From positions 126,532 through 190,531 of the forward strand of contig NZ_LMPT01000021.1 in the NCBI RefSeq assembly GCF_001424425.1: a stretch of DNA of 64,000 nucleotides, read 5' to 3'. Position 1 is the first letter of the stretch; each line of letters starts with the position of its first letter. Both the position numbers and the translations under genes were made by a program. Below are positions 56,573-64,000 of the stretch, one piece after another. Origin of the DNA: Acidovorax sp. Leaf191 (GTDB lineage: Bacteria > Pseudomonadota > Gammaproteobacteria > Burkholderiales > Burkholderiaceae_C). The notes beneath the pieces are model-generated. The model saw nothing but the letters and a program-made list of their open reading frames with translations. It was not told the DNA's origin and searched no databases.

Positions 56573-57172
56573 ATGTCTGTGAATGCATCCATCCAAGGTT
56601 CTGCCACCGCTGCCAGCCGCCAGCCCCGCACCGAGCGGCGTCCCGCACCCGGCGCCGCGTCCTGCGCCAACGGCCTAGGCGGTAATTCGGTGGATCTCAT
56701 CGTCGAAGAAAACTGCCCGGGCATGCTCGCGTCGGCAGGTGTGGTGATCGAGCACCTCGACGCCCAGGCGGGCACCTGGCAGTTTTCCATCGACGATGGG
56801 CAGACCTGGCGCCCGGTGCGCACCGATCTCGTCAACCGCCCCGGCAACCTGGGCCTGGCGCTGGACCGTGATGCGCGGCTGCGCGTGCTGCCTTTTGGTG
56901 GCCACCGGGTCAGTGGTGTGCGGGTGGCCTTCCACACCGTGCAGCGCAGCCACGGGCAGGGCAACGGCAGCTACCGCGCGTACGCCAGCGACGACCGTGA
57001 AGACGGCTCGCGCACCGTGACCCTGGTGCTGGGTCTGGCGGCCATCAACGGCACACCGCCCGCTGTCCACGTGCCCCGCCCGCGCAACAAGCGCGCGCTG
57101 GTGCAGCGGGCGGCCGCAGCCGCTGCGGCGTCGTCATCCTCGGCGCTCACGGGCTCGATGGCAATGGCCTGA
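56573..57172 (+). CDS. Protein of unknown function with a single RTX-adhesin-like 'W-x-F-S-x-D-x-G-x-T-W' repeat unit
   Basis: A 199-residue protein with an Ala/Ser/Arg/Pro-rich start, a middle beta-rich unit (about 55-145) around GTWQFSIDDGQTWRPV, then RVLPFGGHRVSGVRVAFHTVQRS, and an Ala/Ser-rich tail. The WQFSIDDGQTW pattern resembles units repeated many times in large type I-secreted adhesins, but here it stands alone and I see no signal peptide or C-terminal secretion signal. ATG at 56573 with GAGAGGGACTCC before it. Divergent from the two-component regulator gene, which may control it. Function not known; the unit likeness is from memory of the motif, not a search. Confidence 0.65.
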   Translation: MSVNASIQGSATAASRQPRTERRPAPGAASCANGLGGNSVDLIVEENCPGMLASAGVVIEHLDAQAGTWQFSIDDGQTWRPVRTDLVNRPGNLGLALDRDARLRVLPFGGHRVSGVRVAFHTVQRSHGQGNGSYRAYASDDREDGSRTVTLVLGLAAINGTPPAVHVPRPRNKRALVQRAAAAAAASSSSALTGSMAMA

Positions 57173-57359
57173 ACGCGGCTTCGCACACGCCCGCAGCCCC
57201 ACGGAGGGCCTGCGCTGCCTGCCACAAAGTAGGCCCCCTGGGGGCGAATCTGAACGTTTGACGAGGGCAAAGCAGGGCCCTCTACGGGGTGAAAAACCGT
57301 TTGCGGCGACAATGCCGGTCCTTTCGTATTTTCATCCCCCGTTTTCGTTCGGTTTTTCC

Positions 57360-57884
57360 ATGTCCAGTATCCAGGTTCGTCCCGCTACGCTTCGCGATGC
57401 AAAAGCCATCGCCCAGATCCATACCGTCTCTGCCCAAGAGGCCTACAAAGGGTTGGTGCCAGACGAGCAGTTGAAGTCCATGTCGTCGGTCGAAAAGCGC
57501 CAGGCCTACTGGCGCGAGGCCATTGAATATTGCGAACCGCAGGTCCAGGTCGCCATCGACGGCGAAAAGATCGTCGGTTTCGTGGGCTACGACCGTTCCC
57601 GCGATGAAAAGTCCCGCCCCACCACTGGTGAGATCTGGGCCATCTACGCCGCCCCCACGCACTGGAACCAGGGCGTGGGCCTGGCCCTGTGGGACGCCGC
57701 CCGTGACGGCCTTCAGGAAGAAGGCTGCACCAACGTGACCTCGTGGGTGCCGCTGCGCAACGAGCGTGCCCTGCGTTTTCACGAGATGGCCGGCTTCAAG
57801 CGTGAGCTGTCCACCGCCAAGACCGCCGTGATCGGCGGCGTCAAGATCGAAGAAGTGCGCCTGAAGCGCCCGATCAACGCCTGA
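57360..57884 (+). CDS. GNAT-family N-acetyltransferase
   Basis: A 174-residue acetyltransferase. The start is MSSIQVRPATLRDAKAIAQIH. The acetyl-CoA signature is in IYAAPTHWNQGVGLALWDAARD (motif A, with the Q-x-x-G-x-G/A pattern as NQGVGLA), followed by EEGCTNVTSWVPLRNERALRFHEMAGF (motif B, typical N-x-RALRFYE). The substrate may be a small amine, antibiotic or protein N-terminus and cannot be determined. ATG at 57360 was preferred over an upstream start because similarity begins there. A degenerate family-2 repeat follows the stop. Confidence 0.9.
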   Translation: MSSIQVRPATLRDAKAIAQIHTVSAQEAYKGLVPDEQLKSMSSVEKRQAYWREAIEYCEPQVQVAIDGEKIVGFVGYDRSRDEKSRPTTGEIWAIYAAPTHWNQGVGLALWDAARDGLQEEGCTNVTSWVPLRNERALRFHEMAGFKRELSTAKTAVIGGVKIEEVRLKRPINA

Positions 57885-57889
57885 TGATT

Positions 57890-57970
57890 TGAACCCCCTC
57901 CCCGAGCCGCTGGGCGCGTTCCCTCCGCTTGTGCTGTGCAGCGCGGTGCGGGCACGGGAACGCTGTCGCC
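57890..57970 (+). repeat. Dispersed GC-rich repeat, family 2 (copy 3, degenerate)
   Basis: Begins GAACCCCCTCCCC right after the GNAT stop and later has AGCGCGGTGCGGGCACGGGAACGCTG, matching AGTGCGG and GCACGGGAGCGCTGG of the other copies in order with gaps. Similar placement downstream of a stop codon. Confidence 0.4.
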
Positions 57971-58055
57971 AGCCAGCGGTTCTGGCCCGGCACCCATGGC
58001 CCACGCCGTGCTGGTGCAACCTGTCAGTGGTACACGCAGCGCCGTGAAGGATTCC

Positions 58056-59264
58056 ATGTCGACCTCTCTTCCCCTGATCGCGTGGACCCATCAAGGCGAG
58101 CCCCGGCAAGCCCAGTGGCGCTCCGAAAGCGGCGCTCCCGTGCCGCGCCGTGTCGTCACCGCCGATGACACCCTGGCCGCGGACACCGCCTTTCGCATGG
58201 CGGCCGAGGGCACGGGCCTGCTGTGGGAGGGCGACTTTCAGAACGCGCGCCATCTGCTGCAGGCACTGATGCGCCGGGCCGACCGCAAGCCGCGCAAGGC
58301 GGCCGCACGTTCGGCGCAGAAGCTGGCGGTGGCGACACCCGCAGAGGCCTTCCACCTGCACCGCCAGGCGCAGGCCCAGCGTGCCCGCGTGCTCGCGGCC
58401 ATCCTGATCCCGCTCGAGGGTGACTACAGCATCGCGCTGCGCCGCGCGCCCGACTGGCGACAGGCCTGCACGGAGGCCTGGGGCCCTGCCACGGGCGAGC
58501 GGTCGGTGGCCACGCTGCGCGAGCTGCTGGGCCTGCTGGGCGCGCATGAATGGCGCAAGAAGGGCGTGGAAGTGCCTGCACTGGGTGCGGCGCCGCTCAA
58601 CCGCATCCACCCGCACTACGGTGTGTTCTCGCCCGTGCGGGGCGAGTATGTGGACCTGATCGCCAACACACCCCTGCCGTCCAAAGAGCTGGCTTTCGAC
58701 ATCGGTGTCGGGACCGGCGTGCTGTCGGCGGTGCTGGCCCGCCGTGGCGTGCAGCGCATGGTGGCGACTGACCAGGACCCGCGTGCGCTGGCTTGCGCTC
58801 GCGACAACCTGCAGCGCCTGGGCGTGCTGCCCCGCGTGGAGCTGTTGCAGGCGGACCTGTTTCCGCCGGGCCGTGCGCCGCTGGTGGTGTGCAACCCGCC
58901 CTGGTTGCCTGCCCGCGCCAATTCGCCCATCGAGCATGCGGTGTACGACGAAGGCAGCCGCATGTTGCGGGGCTTTCTGGCCGGGCTGGCCGACCACCTG
59001 GAGCCCGGCGGCGAAGGCTGGCTGATCCTGTCGGACCTGGCAGAGCACCTGGGCCTGCGCCCGCGCGACCAACTGCTGGGCTGGATCGCCGAGGCGGGCC
59101 TGGTGGTGCGCGGGCGGCACGATGTGAAGCCGCGCCATGCCAAGGCGGCGGATCCAGGCGATGCACTGCATGCGGCACGTGCGGCCGAGGTCACGTCGTT
59201 GTGGCGGCTGGGCGCTGCTGCGTCCGCTTCCACTTCTGCTTCAGCTTCTGCTTCTGCTGCCTGA
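58056..59264 (+). CDS. Class I SAM methyltransferase with NPPW motif (PrmC/N6-adenine-type)
   Basis: A 402-residue protein with an N-terminal domain of about 190 residues and a C-terminal methyltransferase domain. Motif I is AFDIGVGTGVLSAVL (about 213-227), the acidic motif II is TDQDPRALAC, and the catalytic NPPW is at 280-283 in VVCNPPWLP. The asparagine and Pro-Pro-aromatic pattern is shared by enzymes that methylate an amide or amino nitrogen, such as PrmC, HemK, RsmC-type and DNA N6-adenine methyltransferases; the target is unknown. The C-terminus ends in an Ala/Ser/Thr repeat (SASTSASASASA). ATG at 58056 has GAAGGATT upstream. A 10-bp hairpin without a T-run follows. Confidence 0.8.
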   Translation: MSTSLPLIAWTHQGEPRQAQWRSESGAPVPRRVVTADDTLAADTAFRMAAEGTGLLWEGDFQNARHLLQALMRRADRKPRKAAARSAQKLAVATPAEAFHLHRQAQAQRARVLAAILIPLEGDYSIALRRAPDWRQACTEAWGPATGERSVATLRELLGLLGAHEWRKKGVEVPALGAAPLNRIHPHYGVFSPVRGEYVDLIANTPLPSKELAFDIGVGTGVLSAVLARRGVQRMVATDQDPRALACARDNLQRLGVLPRVELLQADLFPPGRAPLVVCNPPWLPARANSPIEHAVYDEGSRMLRGFLAGLADHLEPGGEGWLILSDLAEHLGLRPRDQLLGWIAEAGLVVRGRHDVKPRHAKAADPGDALHAARAAEVTSLWRLGAAASASTSASASASAA

Positions 59265-59267
59265 CGG

Positions 59268-59295
59268 ATCGACCGGCGGCCATCTGCCGGTCGAT
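59268..59295 (+). other. Hairpin downstream of the methyltransferase gene
   Basis: A 10-bp perfect stem ATCGACCGGC (59268-59277) with GCCGGTCGAT (59286-59295), 8-nt loop, 4 nt after the stop codon. No T-run, so termination is uncertain. Confidence 0.5.
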
Positions 59296-59368
59296 GCGCT
59301 GATGGCCTGAAGCGCAGGGCTTGCGGGCTGGCCCCATCATCGACTTTCGTTGGTCGTGGGGGGGCTGC

Positions 59369-59959
59369 TCAGGTCAGTACCGCGGGCTGGGTGTTGTCGA
59401 AAGGCTTGAGAGCCACCGTGGCGGCCGCGGGCAGCAATTGCTCGAACCGCTCGCGCAGGCTGGCGGCGCGCTCCGCGCCTGCGGCCAGGGCCACTTCATC
59501 GAACATGGCCTCGCCCACATCGAGCATGCTGTCCTGGTCCTTGGCTGCGCGCAGGGCTTCGCGAAACTGCTGCGCCATCACCGGGTCGCGGCGGGCGAAC
59601 AGGCGCTCGCAGGTGTCGAACAGATACATCCGCGCGCCCGCCAGCGAACGCAGGGCTTCCGCGGGCTCCTGGCGCTGGGCTGCAGGGGTGGGGGCGGGTG
59701 ATGCGGGCGGGCTGGCCGGGCTGGCCGGGGTTTTGCCACCGGCGGTGTCTGGCGCCGGCGGCAGGTCGGCCGGGCCGGTGAGGTAGCCCTGCCGCATCAG
59801 GTTGTCCACGATCTGCGCACCAATGCCGTTGTACATGGCCTGCAGGTCCGACAGCGGCTTGCCATCGGCCAGCAGCAGCAGCGAGCGTTCGCGCAGGCTC
59901 AGGGTGCGCACGCCGGGGGACAGCTCCAGGCGGGCTTTGTCGGTTTTTTGCAGCAGCAT
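59369..59959 (-). CDS. Hypothetical protein
   Basis: A 196-residue soluble protein in two parts. The N-terminal part (about 1-60, KARLELSPGVRTLSLRERSLLLL, then DLQAMYNGIGAQIVDNLMRQGYL) looks like a small winged-helix-type module. After a Pro/Ala/Ser linker (about 65-100) a helical C-terminal part follows (RMYLFDTCERLFARRDPVMAQQF, then EVALAAGAERAASLRERFEQ). No catalytic motif or family recognised. ATG at 59959. It is convergent with the methyltransferase gene; the dusC gene upstream is divergent. Its promoter region would lie in the 60-kb gap that holds a family-1 repeat. Confidence 0.75.
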   Translation of the reverse strand: MLLQKTDKARLELSPGVRTLSLRERSLLLLADGKPLSDLQAMYNGIGAQIVDNLMRQGYLTGPADLPPAPDTAGGKTPASPASPPASPAPTPAAQRQEPAEALRSLAGARMYLFDTCERLFARRDPVMAQQFREALRAAKDQDSMLDVGEAMFDEVALAAGAERAASLRERFEQLLPAAATVALKPFDNTQPAVLT

Positions 59960-60085
59960 GGCGCGTCCTTGTCACGGGTGATGGCCGCGATTGCATCACC
60001 CGGCGATGACGCTGTGATGACCCCGTGCCGCACAATGGCGGGCTGCCGTGATTGCCTTAATGGCCGCAGAAACTGCTGGATGTGC

Positions 60086-60148
60086 GATTGCTATATTTTT
60101 TATAGCTGCTAGCGACCGTCTAATAAGCGGTAGAGCCCTTTTTATTTC
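60086..60148 (-). repeat. Dispersed palindromic repeat, family 1 (copy D, inverted)
   Basis: Read on the minus strand: AAATAAAAAGGGCTCTACCG, then CTTATTAGACGGTCG, then CTAGCAGCTATAAAAAATAT and AGCAATCGC. The GCTATAAAAAATATAGC palindrome is complete. It lies between the hypothetical gene and dusC. Confidence 0.75.
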
Positions 60149-60230
60149 ATAGTCTGGCTGAACGCCTTGCCGTTCGCATTCCGTGCATGCCACGGGCGGC
60201 GGCCGGCGAGGCCCCCTGAACCGAACCGCG

Positions 60231-61184
60231 ATGACCTTGCTGCTGGCCCCGATGGAGGGGCTTCTCGACTTTGTGCTGCGTGACGTGCTGACCCGCGTGG
60301 GCGGCGTGGACCGCTGCGTCTCGGAATTCATCCGCATCACCGGCACGCTGCTGCCAGACAAAGTGTTTCTGCGCTACGTGCCCGAGCTGCGCAACGGCAG
60401 CCGCACCCTGGCGGGGGTGCCGGTGCGCGCGCAGTTGCTGGGCTCCGACCCGGTCAGCATGGCCGAGAACGCCGCCCGCCTGGCGGCGCTGGGCCCGGAG
60501 GGGATCGACCTGAACTTCGGCTGCCCCGCCAAGGTCGTCAACCGCCATGGCGGTGGTGCGGCCTTGCTGCAAGACCCGGAAAGAATCGTCGCCGTGGTCG
60601 CTGCCGTGCGCCGCGCAGTGCCGGCGCAGCTGCCGGTGTCGGCCAAGATGCGCCTGGGCTTCAACGACACCGGCCTGATGCGCGAATGCGCCCAGGCCAT
60701 GGAGGCCGGTGGCGCCTGTGAAATCGTGGTGCACGCGCGCACCAAGGCCGACGGCTACCGCCCGCCCGCCTACTGGGAGCACATCCCCGCGCTGCGCGCC
60801 TCGGTGCGCGTGTCGGTGGTGGCCAATGGCGAGATCTGGACGGTGGCCGACGCGCAGCGCTGCCGCGAGGTATCGGGCTGCGGTGCACTCATGCTGGGCC
60901 GCGGCATCGTGGCCGACCCGGGGCTCGCCCGGGCCATTCGTGCGGCCGACGGAGGCCGGCCAGGCACGGACATCGTCACGTGGGCGGAACTGTTGCCGCA
61001 CATAGCGGCGTTCTGGCGGCTGGTGTGCGATGACCTCGAGCCCCGCCAGCGGGCAGGGCGCATCAAGCAATGGCTGAACCTTCTGCGCCGGCGCTTTTCC
61101 GAGGCCGAGGTGGCCTACCAGCACGTGCGCACGATGACCGACCAGCGCGCGATCACGGCCTGGGTGGCGGCCCAGCAGCCGTAG
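60231..61184 (+). CDS. dusC: tRNA-dihydrouridine(16) synthase DusC
   Basis: FMN enzyme that reduces uridine to dihydrouridine in tRNA. The 317-residue product has the start TLLLAPMEGLLDFVLRDVL, the conserved active-site Cys98 in LNFGCPAKVVNRHGGG, FMN-binding RLGFNDTGL, VHARTKADGY and the GCGALMLGRG loop. The C-terminal helical recognition domain (IKQWLNLLRRRF) is that of DusC rather than DusA or DusB. ATG at 60231; no strong Shine-Dalgarno is visible. It is divergent from the hypothetical gene at 59369-59959. Confidence 0.92.
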   Translation: MTLLLAPMEGLLDFVLRDVLTRVGGVDRCVSEFIRITGTLLPDKVFLRYVPELRNGSRTLAGVPVRAQLLGSDPVSMAENAARLAALGPEGIDLNFGCPAKVVNRHGGGAALLQDPERIVAVVAAVRRAVPAQLPVSAKMRLGFNDTGLMRECAQAMEAGGACEIVVHARTKADGYRPPAYWEHIPALRASVRVSVVANGEIWTVADAQRCREVSGCGALMLGRGIVADPGLARAIRAADGGRPGTDIVTWAELLPHIAAFWRLVCDDLEPRQRAGRIKQWLNLLRRRFSEAEVAYQHVRTMTDQRAITAWVAAQQP

Positions 61185-61250
61185 GCGCAAGCACCGCCGC
61201 TTGGGTTGCGGCCGGGTGCGGCCGGGTGCGTCAGAGCGCGTCAGAGCGCG

Positions 61251-63167
61251 TCAGAGCAGGTGATCGGGGGCGAGCGGCCCCAGCAACTGCAGCATCAGGC
61301 GCAGCGGGGCACTGGCGTCCGGCTCCGACGTCGCGTCGGGCAGCCCGCTGCCTTCGGGGGCGCGCCACACCAGGCGGCCGTCGTTCAGTTCGACATGCCA
61401 GGCAGCGTCCCGCAGCGCGCTGTCGATTTGCGCGGTGGCCCGGCGCGAGAGATCGCCGCTGCGGATCAGCAGTGCGATCTCGGTGTTCTGCCGTTGCGAG
61501 CGGATGTCAAGGTTCATCGAGCCGATGGCCAGCAGGCGCCCGTCCATGATGAGCAGCTTGGAATGCAGCATGGCGCGCGAGCTGCCCATCGAGCCGCCTG
61601 CGCTGCCGCCCTTGCCACCGCTGCTGCCGGTGGAGCCCAGAGAGCCGCTGAGCACGCCGGGCAGCTCGCTGCGCATCTCGTACAGCTCCACGCCCATGGC
61701 CAGCAGCTCGGTGCGATGGCGTGCGTAGCCTGCGTGGGCAATCGGCGCATCGTTGGAGGCCAGCGAATTGGTGAGCACGCGCACCCGCACGCCGCGCGCA
61801 CGCGCTGCGGCAAACGCCTGCTTCATGTCGGGCCCTGGCACGAAGTACGGCGAGATGATGAGCAGATCGCGCTTCGTCTGCCCCATGAGCTGCAGCAGGC
61901 CGTCCACCACGGTGTCGGTCTGGGCCTCGCGCAGTTCACCCTCGCCCTCGCTCGCGGGGCGGTCGGCCGGCGGTGCATCGCGCGCGGGGTCTGTGAAGGC
62001 CGTGCTGGCCGGTGCGGTGGCCGAAGCCGACGGCGGCGCAGGCGCTGCGAACGAGGCGCCTGCCCGTGCCGTTACCGCTGGCGCTCCCCCAGTCGCGATG
62101 GATAGGGGCGTGGCTTTTGCCGGTGCCTTTTCTGGCAGCGTGGGGGTCGATGCGCCATCTGGCGGGATCTTGGCGGGTTTGTCCACCAGCACCGCCGCGG
62201 GCGCCCAGGTGAACTGTGCCTGGGCGAGGTCCATGGGCTGCTGGTCCCAGATGCGCGCGCGCTGGGTGGCGGTGGCGCGGCGTCCGTCGGCGGCCGGTTG
62301 ATTGTCCGGCGCCAGCGTGCCCCCCTGGCCCTTGATGCGCTCTTGCTGCGCCGCGTCGGTGGTGCGCATGCGTTCGCGCAGTGCATCCAGCTCTTCGCGG
62401 GTGATGAGGGACTGCACCGGGTAGGCACGTTCGTTGTTCCAATAGCTGTCGAAGCTGCGCGAGAGGTCCTGTACGATGGGCCCTGCGGCCAGCACGTCCA
62501 GGTCGACGAAGTTGCCCGAATCGGCATTGCCAAAATACGCATCGCCCAGGTTGCGCCCGCCGGTCACACCCATGGCGTTGTCAGCAATGAAGAGCTTGTT
62601 GTGCATGCGCTGCTGCACGCGCGAGAAATCGCCGATCACGCTGAACATGCGCCCGATGGGTGAGCCCCGCGCGCCGGTGAGCGGGTTGAACATGCGCATT
62701 TCGATGTTCGGCACGAAGGCCAGGCGCATCACCTGCGCATCGCGGCCAGTGCTGTGAAAATCGTCGAGCAGCACGCGCACGCGCACGCCGCGCTGGGCCG
62801 CGGACACCACGCTGAGCAACAGCCGTTCGCTGCTCGCATCGGCATGGATCGCGTAGTACTGCAGATCCAGGGTCTTCTGTGCGGCATCCACCAGCGCCAG
62901 GCGGCTGCCGTAGGCGGCCTGCGGGCCGCTGAGCAGCAGGAACCCGGAAGGATGGCGGCCGCCCAAGGCGGCACGCCGCTCGTCCACCAACTGGCCCAGT
63001 GCCGTACCCGCAGGAGAGGCCAGCGCGCTCGAGACCGGTCTGTCCACATCCTTGGGCAGACCGGCGCAACCCGTGATGGCCCCGGCAAGCAGCACGGCCA
63101 GGAGGGCCAGCCATCCATAGCGGGCGGTGGCGGTCAGAAAGGCGGGGGCTGTGTGCGTGCGCGGCAT
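61251..63167 (-). CDS. Phospholipase D-family protein, ClsC-like cardiolipin synthase
   Basis: A 638-residue protein with a lipoprotein signal (lipobox ITGC, Cys34) and two HKD catalytic motifs: His189-Lys191-Asp196 (HNKLFIAD) and His535-Lys537-Asp542 (HSKLLIMD), each followed by the GGRN or GSMN box. The pattern fits ClsC, which makes cardiolipin from phosphatidylglycerol and phosphatidylethanolamine; other phospholipase D-like roles are possible. Unusual: a long Ala/Pro/Thr-rich insert (about residues 310-420) and a Gly/Ser-rich one (about 505-525) between the two catalytic halves. ATG at 63167. Convergent with dusC on the other side, followed upstream by amtB on the same strand. Confidence 0.85.
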   Translation of the reverse strand: MPRTHTAPAFLTATARYGWLALLAVLLAGAITGCAGLPKDVDRPVSSALASPAGTALGQLVDERRAALGGRHPSGFLLLSGPQAAYGSRLALVDAAQKTLDLQYYAIHADASSERLLLSVVSAAQRGVRVRVLLDDFHSTGRDAQVMRLAFVPNIEMRMFNPLTGARGSPIGRMFSVIGDFSRVQQRMHNKLFIADNAMGVTGGRNLGDAYFGNADSGNFVDLDVLAAGPIVQDLSRSFDSYWNNERAYPVQSLITREELDALRERMRTTDAAQQERIKGQGGTLAPDNQPAADGRRATATQRARIWDQQPMDLAQAQFTWAPAAVLVDKPAKIPPDGASTPTLPEKAPAKATPLSIATGGAPAVTARAGASFAAPAPPSASATAPASTAFTDPARDAPPADRPASEGEGELREAQTDTVVDGLLQLMGQTKRDLLIISPYFVPGPDMKQAFAAARARGVRVRVLTNSLASNDAPIAHAGYARHRTELLAMGVELYEMRSELPGVLSGSLGSTGSSGGKGGSAGGSMGSSRAMLHSKLLIMDGRLLAIGSMNLDIRSQRQNTEIALLIRSGDLSRRATAQIDSALRDAAWHVELNDGRLVWRAPEGSGLPDATSEPDASAPLRLMLQLLGPLAPDHLL

Positions 63168-63317
63168 GGCGCGATTGTGACCGCGCACCGCGTGCCGTGC
63201 CTGTCGGACGCCGCGCCTACCCACCCATCGCCATCGGACGGCAGACACAAGCGTTCAGCCGTTGCTGGCTTCAGCGGCCCGACCGCCGTCCAGGCCGGTC
63301 ACCGCCCTCCGTAACTA

Positions 63318-64000
63318 TTACCAGCTCACTTCCCGGTCGGGCGTGGAACTGATCTTGTGGACCGACAGGTCGGCACCATCGAACTCCTCTTCCTGGGTGA
63401 GCCGCAGGCCCACGGTGTTCTTCAGGATGCCGTACACCACGAACCCGCCCACCAGCGCCCACACCACGCCCAGGGTGCTGCCGATCAGCTGCGCCGAGAA
63501 GCTCACGCCGCCCAGGCCCCCCAGCGCCTTGGTGCCGAAGATGCCCGCGGCCAGCCCGCCCCAGGTGCCGCACAAGCCGTGCAAAGGCCACACGCCCAGC
63601 ACATCGTCGATCTTCCACTTGTTCTGCGTGAGGGTGAACATCAGCACAAAGATCGCACCCGCCACAGCGCCCACCACCAGAGCGCCCAGCGGGTGCATCA
63701 GGTCGGAGCCAGCGCACACGGCCACCAGGCCGGCGAGCGGGCCGTTGTGCACGAAGCCGGGGTCGTTCTTGCCCAGCACCAACGCGGCCAGCGTACCGCC
63801 CACCATCGCCATCAGGGAGTTCACAGCGACCAGGCCCGAAAGCTTGTCCACCGTCTGCGCGCTCATCACGTTGAACCCGAACCAGCCCACCACCAGCACC
63901 CAGGCCCCCAGTGCCAGGAACGGAATGTTGGACGGCGGGTGCGCCGAGATCGCCCCGTCCTTGCGGTACCGGTTGGCGCGCGAGCCCAGCAGGATCACCG
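63318..64000 (-). CDS. amtB: Ammonium transporter, C-terminal part (cut by the window end)
   Basis: The window holds about 227 C-terminal residues of an Amt-family channel with 5-6 hydrophobic segments. Family features: LGAWVLVVGWFGFN, NGPLAGLVAVCAG, HPLGALVVG, the pore histidine region GVWPLHGLCGTWGG and the cytoplasmic tail ILKNTVGLRLTQEEEFDGADLSVH, which is the segment that receives GlnK regulation. The reading frame runs off the right edge, so the start and the first half are missing. Whether glnK lies upstream cannot be seen. Confidence 0.95.
   Translation of the reverse strand, partial: VILLGSRANRYRKDGAISAHPPSNIPFLALGAWVLVVGWFGFNVMSAQTVDKLSGLVAVNSLMAMVGGTLAALVLGKNDPGFVHNGPLAGLVAVCAGSDLMHPLGALVVGAVAGAIFVLMFTLTQNKWKIDDVLGVWPLHGLCGTWGGLAAGIFGTKALGGLGGVSFSAQLIGSTLGVVWALVGGFVVYGILKNTVGLRLTQEEEFDGADLSVHKISSTPDREVSW

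Overview
The window looks like a chromosomal segment from a high-GC betaproteobacterium of the family Comamonadaceae (Burkholderiales), probably Acidovorax or a close relative. The grounds are uniformly G/C-rich codon use, the gene order leuC-leuD-leuB-asd-fimV-truA-trpF-trpB-trpA-accD, the order alaA-hom-thrC followed by molybdopterin genes and clpB, and two families of short dispersed repeats of a type I associate with that family. I see no phage, insertion sequence, CRISPR, rRNA or tRNA. Genus and species are inference from gene order and protein style, not from a search.

Layout. 1-2.3 kb: a truncated response regulator with a GGDEF domain, then lysS. 2.4-12.2 kb: a compact, mostly overlapping minus-strand operon for a surface or protein-linked glycan (CapD/PglF-type dehydratase, Wzx flippase, acyltransferase, two glycosyltransferases, methyltransferase, UDP-glucose dehydrogenase, aminotransferase, PglC-type initiating transferase). 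12.3-13.8 kb: a LON-domain protein and a YggT membrane protein. 14-27.7 kb: a long minus-strand biosynthetic block (LysR regulator, leuC, a small lipoprotein, leuD, leuB; asd; fimV; truA; trpFBA; accD). 27.9-31.8 kb: grpE-dnaK-dnaJ behind a sigma-32 type promoter. 32-35.1 kb: rpsF-priB-rpsR-rplI and dnaB on the plus strand. 35.3-38.4 kb: a PIN-PhoH protein, a Bcp peroxiredoxin and an Mth938-fold protein. 38.5-48.8 kb: alaA, a DUF1176-type protein, hom-thrC, mobB-moeA-moaD, a dapA-family gene, small unknown genes and moaE. 49-53.9 kb: clpB with its own sigma-32 type promoter, a small membrane protein and an aldehyde dehydrogenase. 53.8-64 kb: a hybrid kinase/LuxR regulator pair, an unknown single-domain protein, a GNAT acetyltransferase, a large methyltransferase, a hypothetical protein, dusC, a ClsC-like phospholipase D protein and the end of amtB.

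The most interesting signal is in non-coding DNA. Upstream of asd I find a 33-codon leaderless reading frame whose last ten codons read Ile-Thr-Thr-Lys-Thr-Thr-Thr-Ile-Lys-Gly. It is followed by mutually exclusive RNA pairings and a terminator-like hairpin just before the asd ribosome site. This has the form of a classical threonine/isoleucine/lysine attenuator placed on aspartate-semialdehyde dehydrogenase. A second 29-codon leaderless frame with the same promoter-to-ATG spacing, a Lys-Ala-Lys-Lys stretch and a strong hairpin precedes the dapA-family gene. If real, the two would couple the aspartate-family pathway (asd, dapA here; hom, thrC also in the window) to ribosome stalling. I also describe two families of dispersed palindromic repeats, one with a fragment inside the LysR coding sequence.
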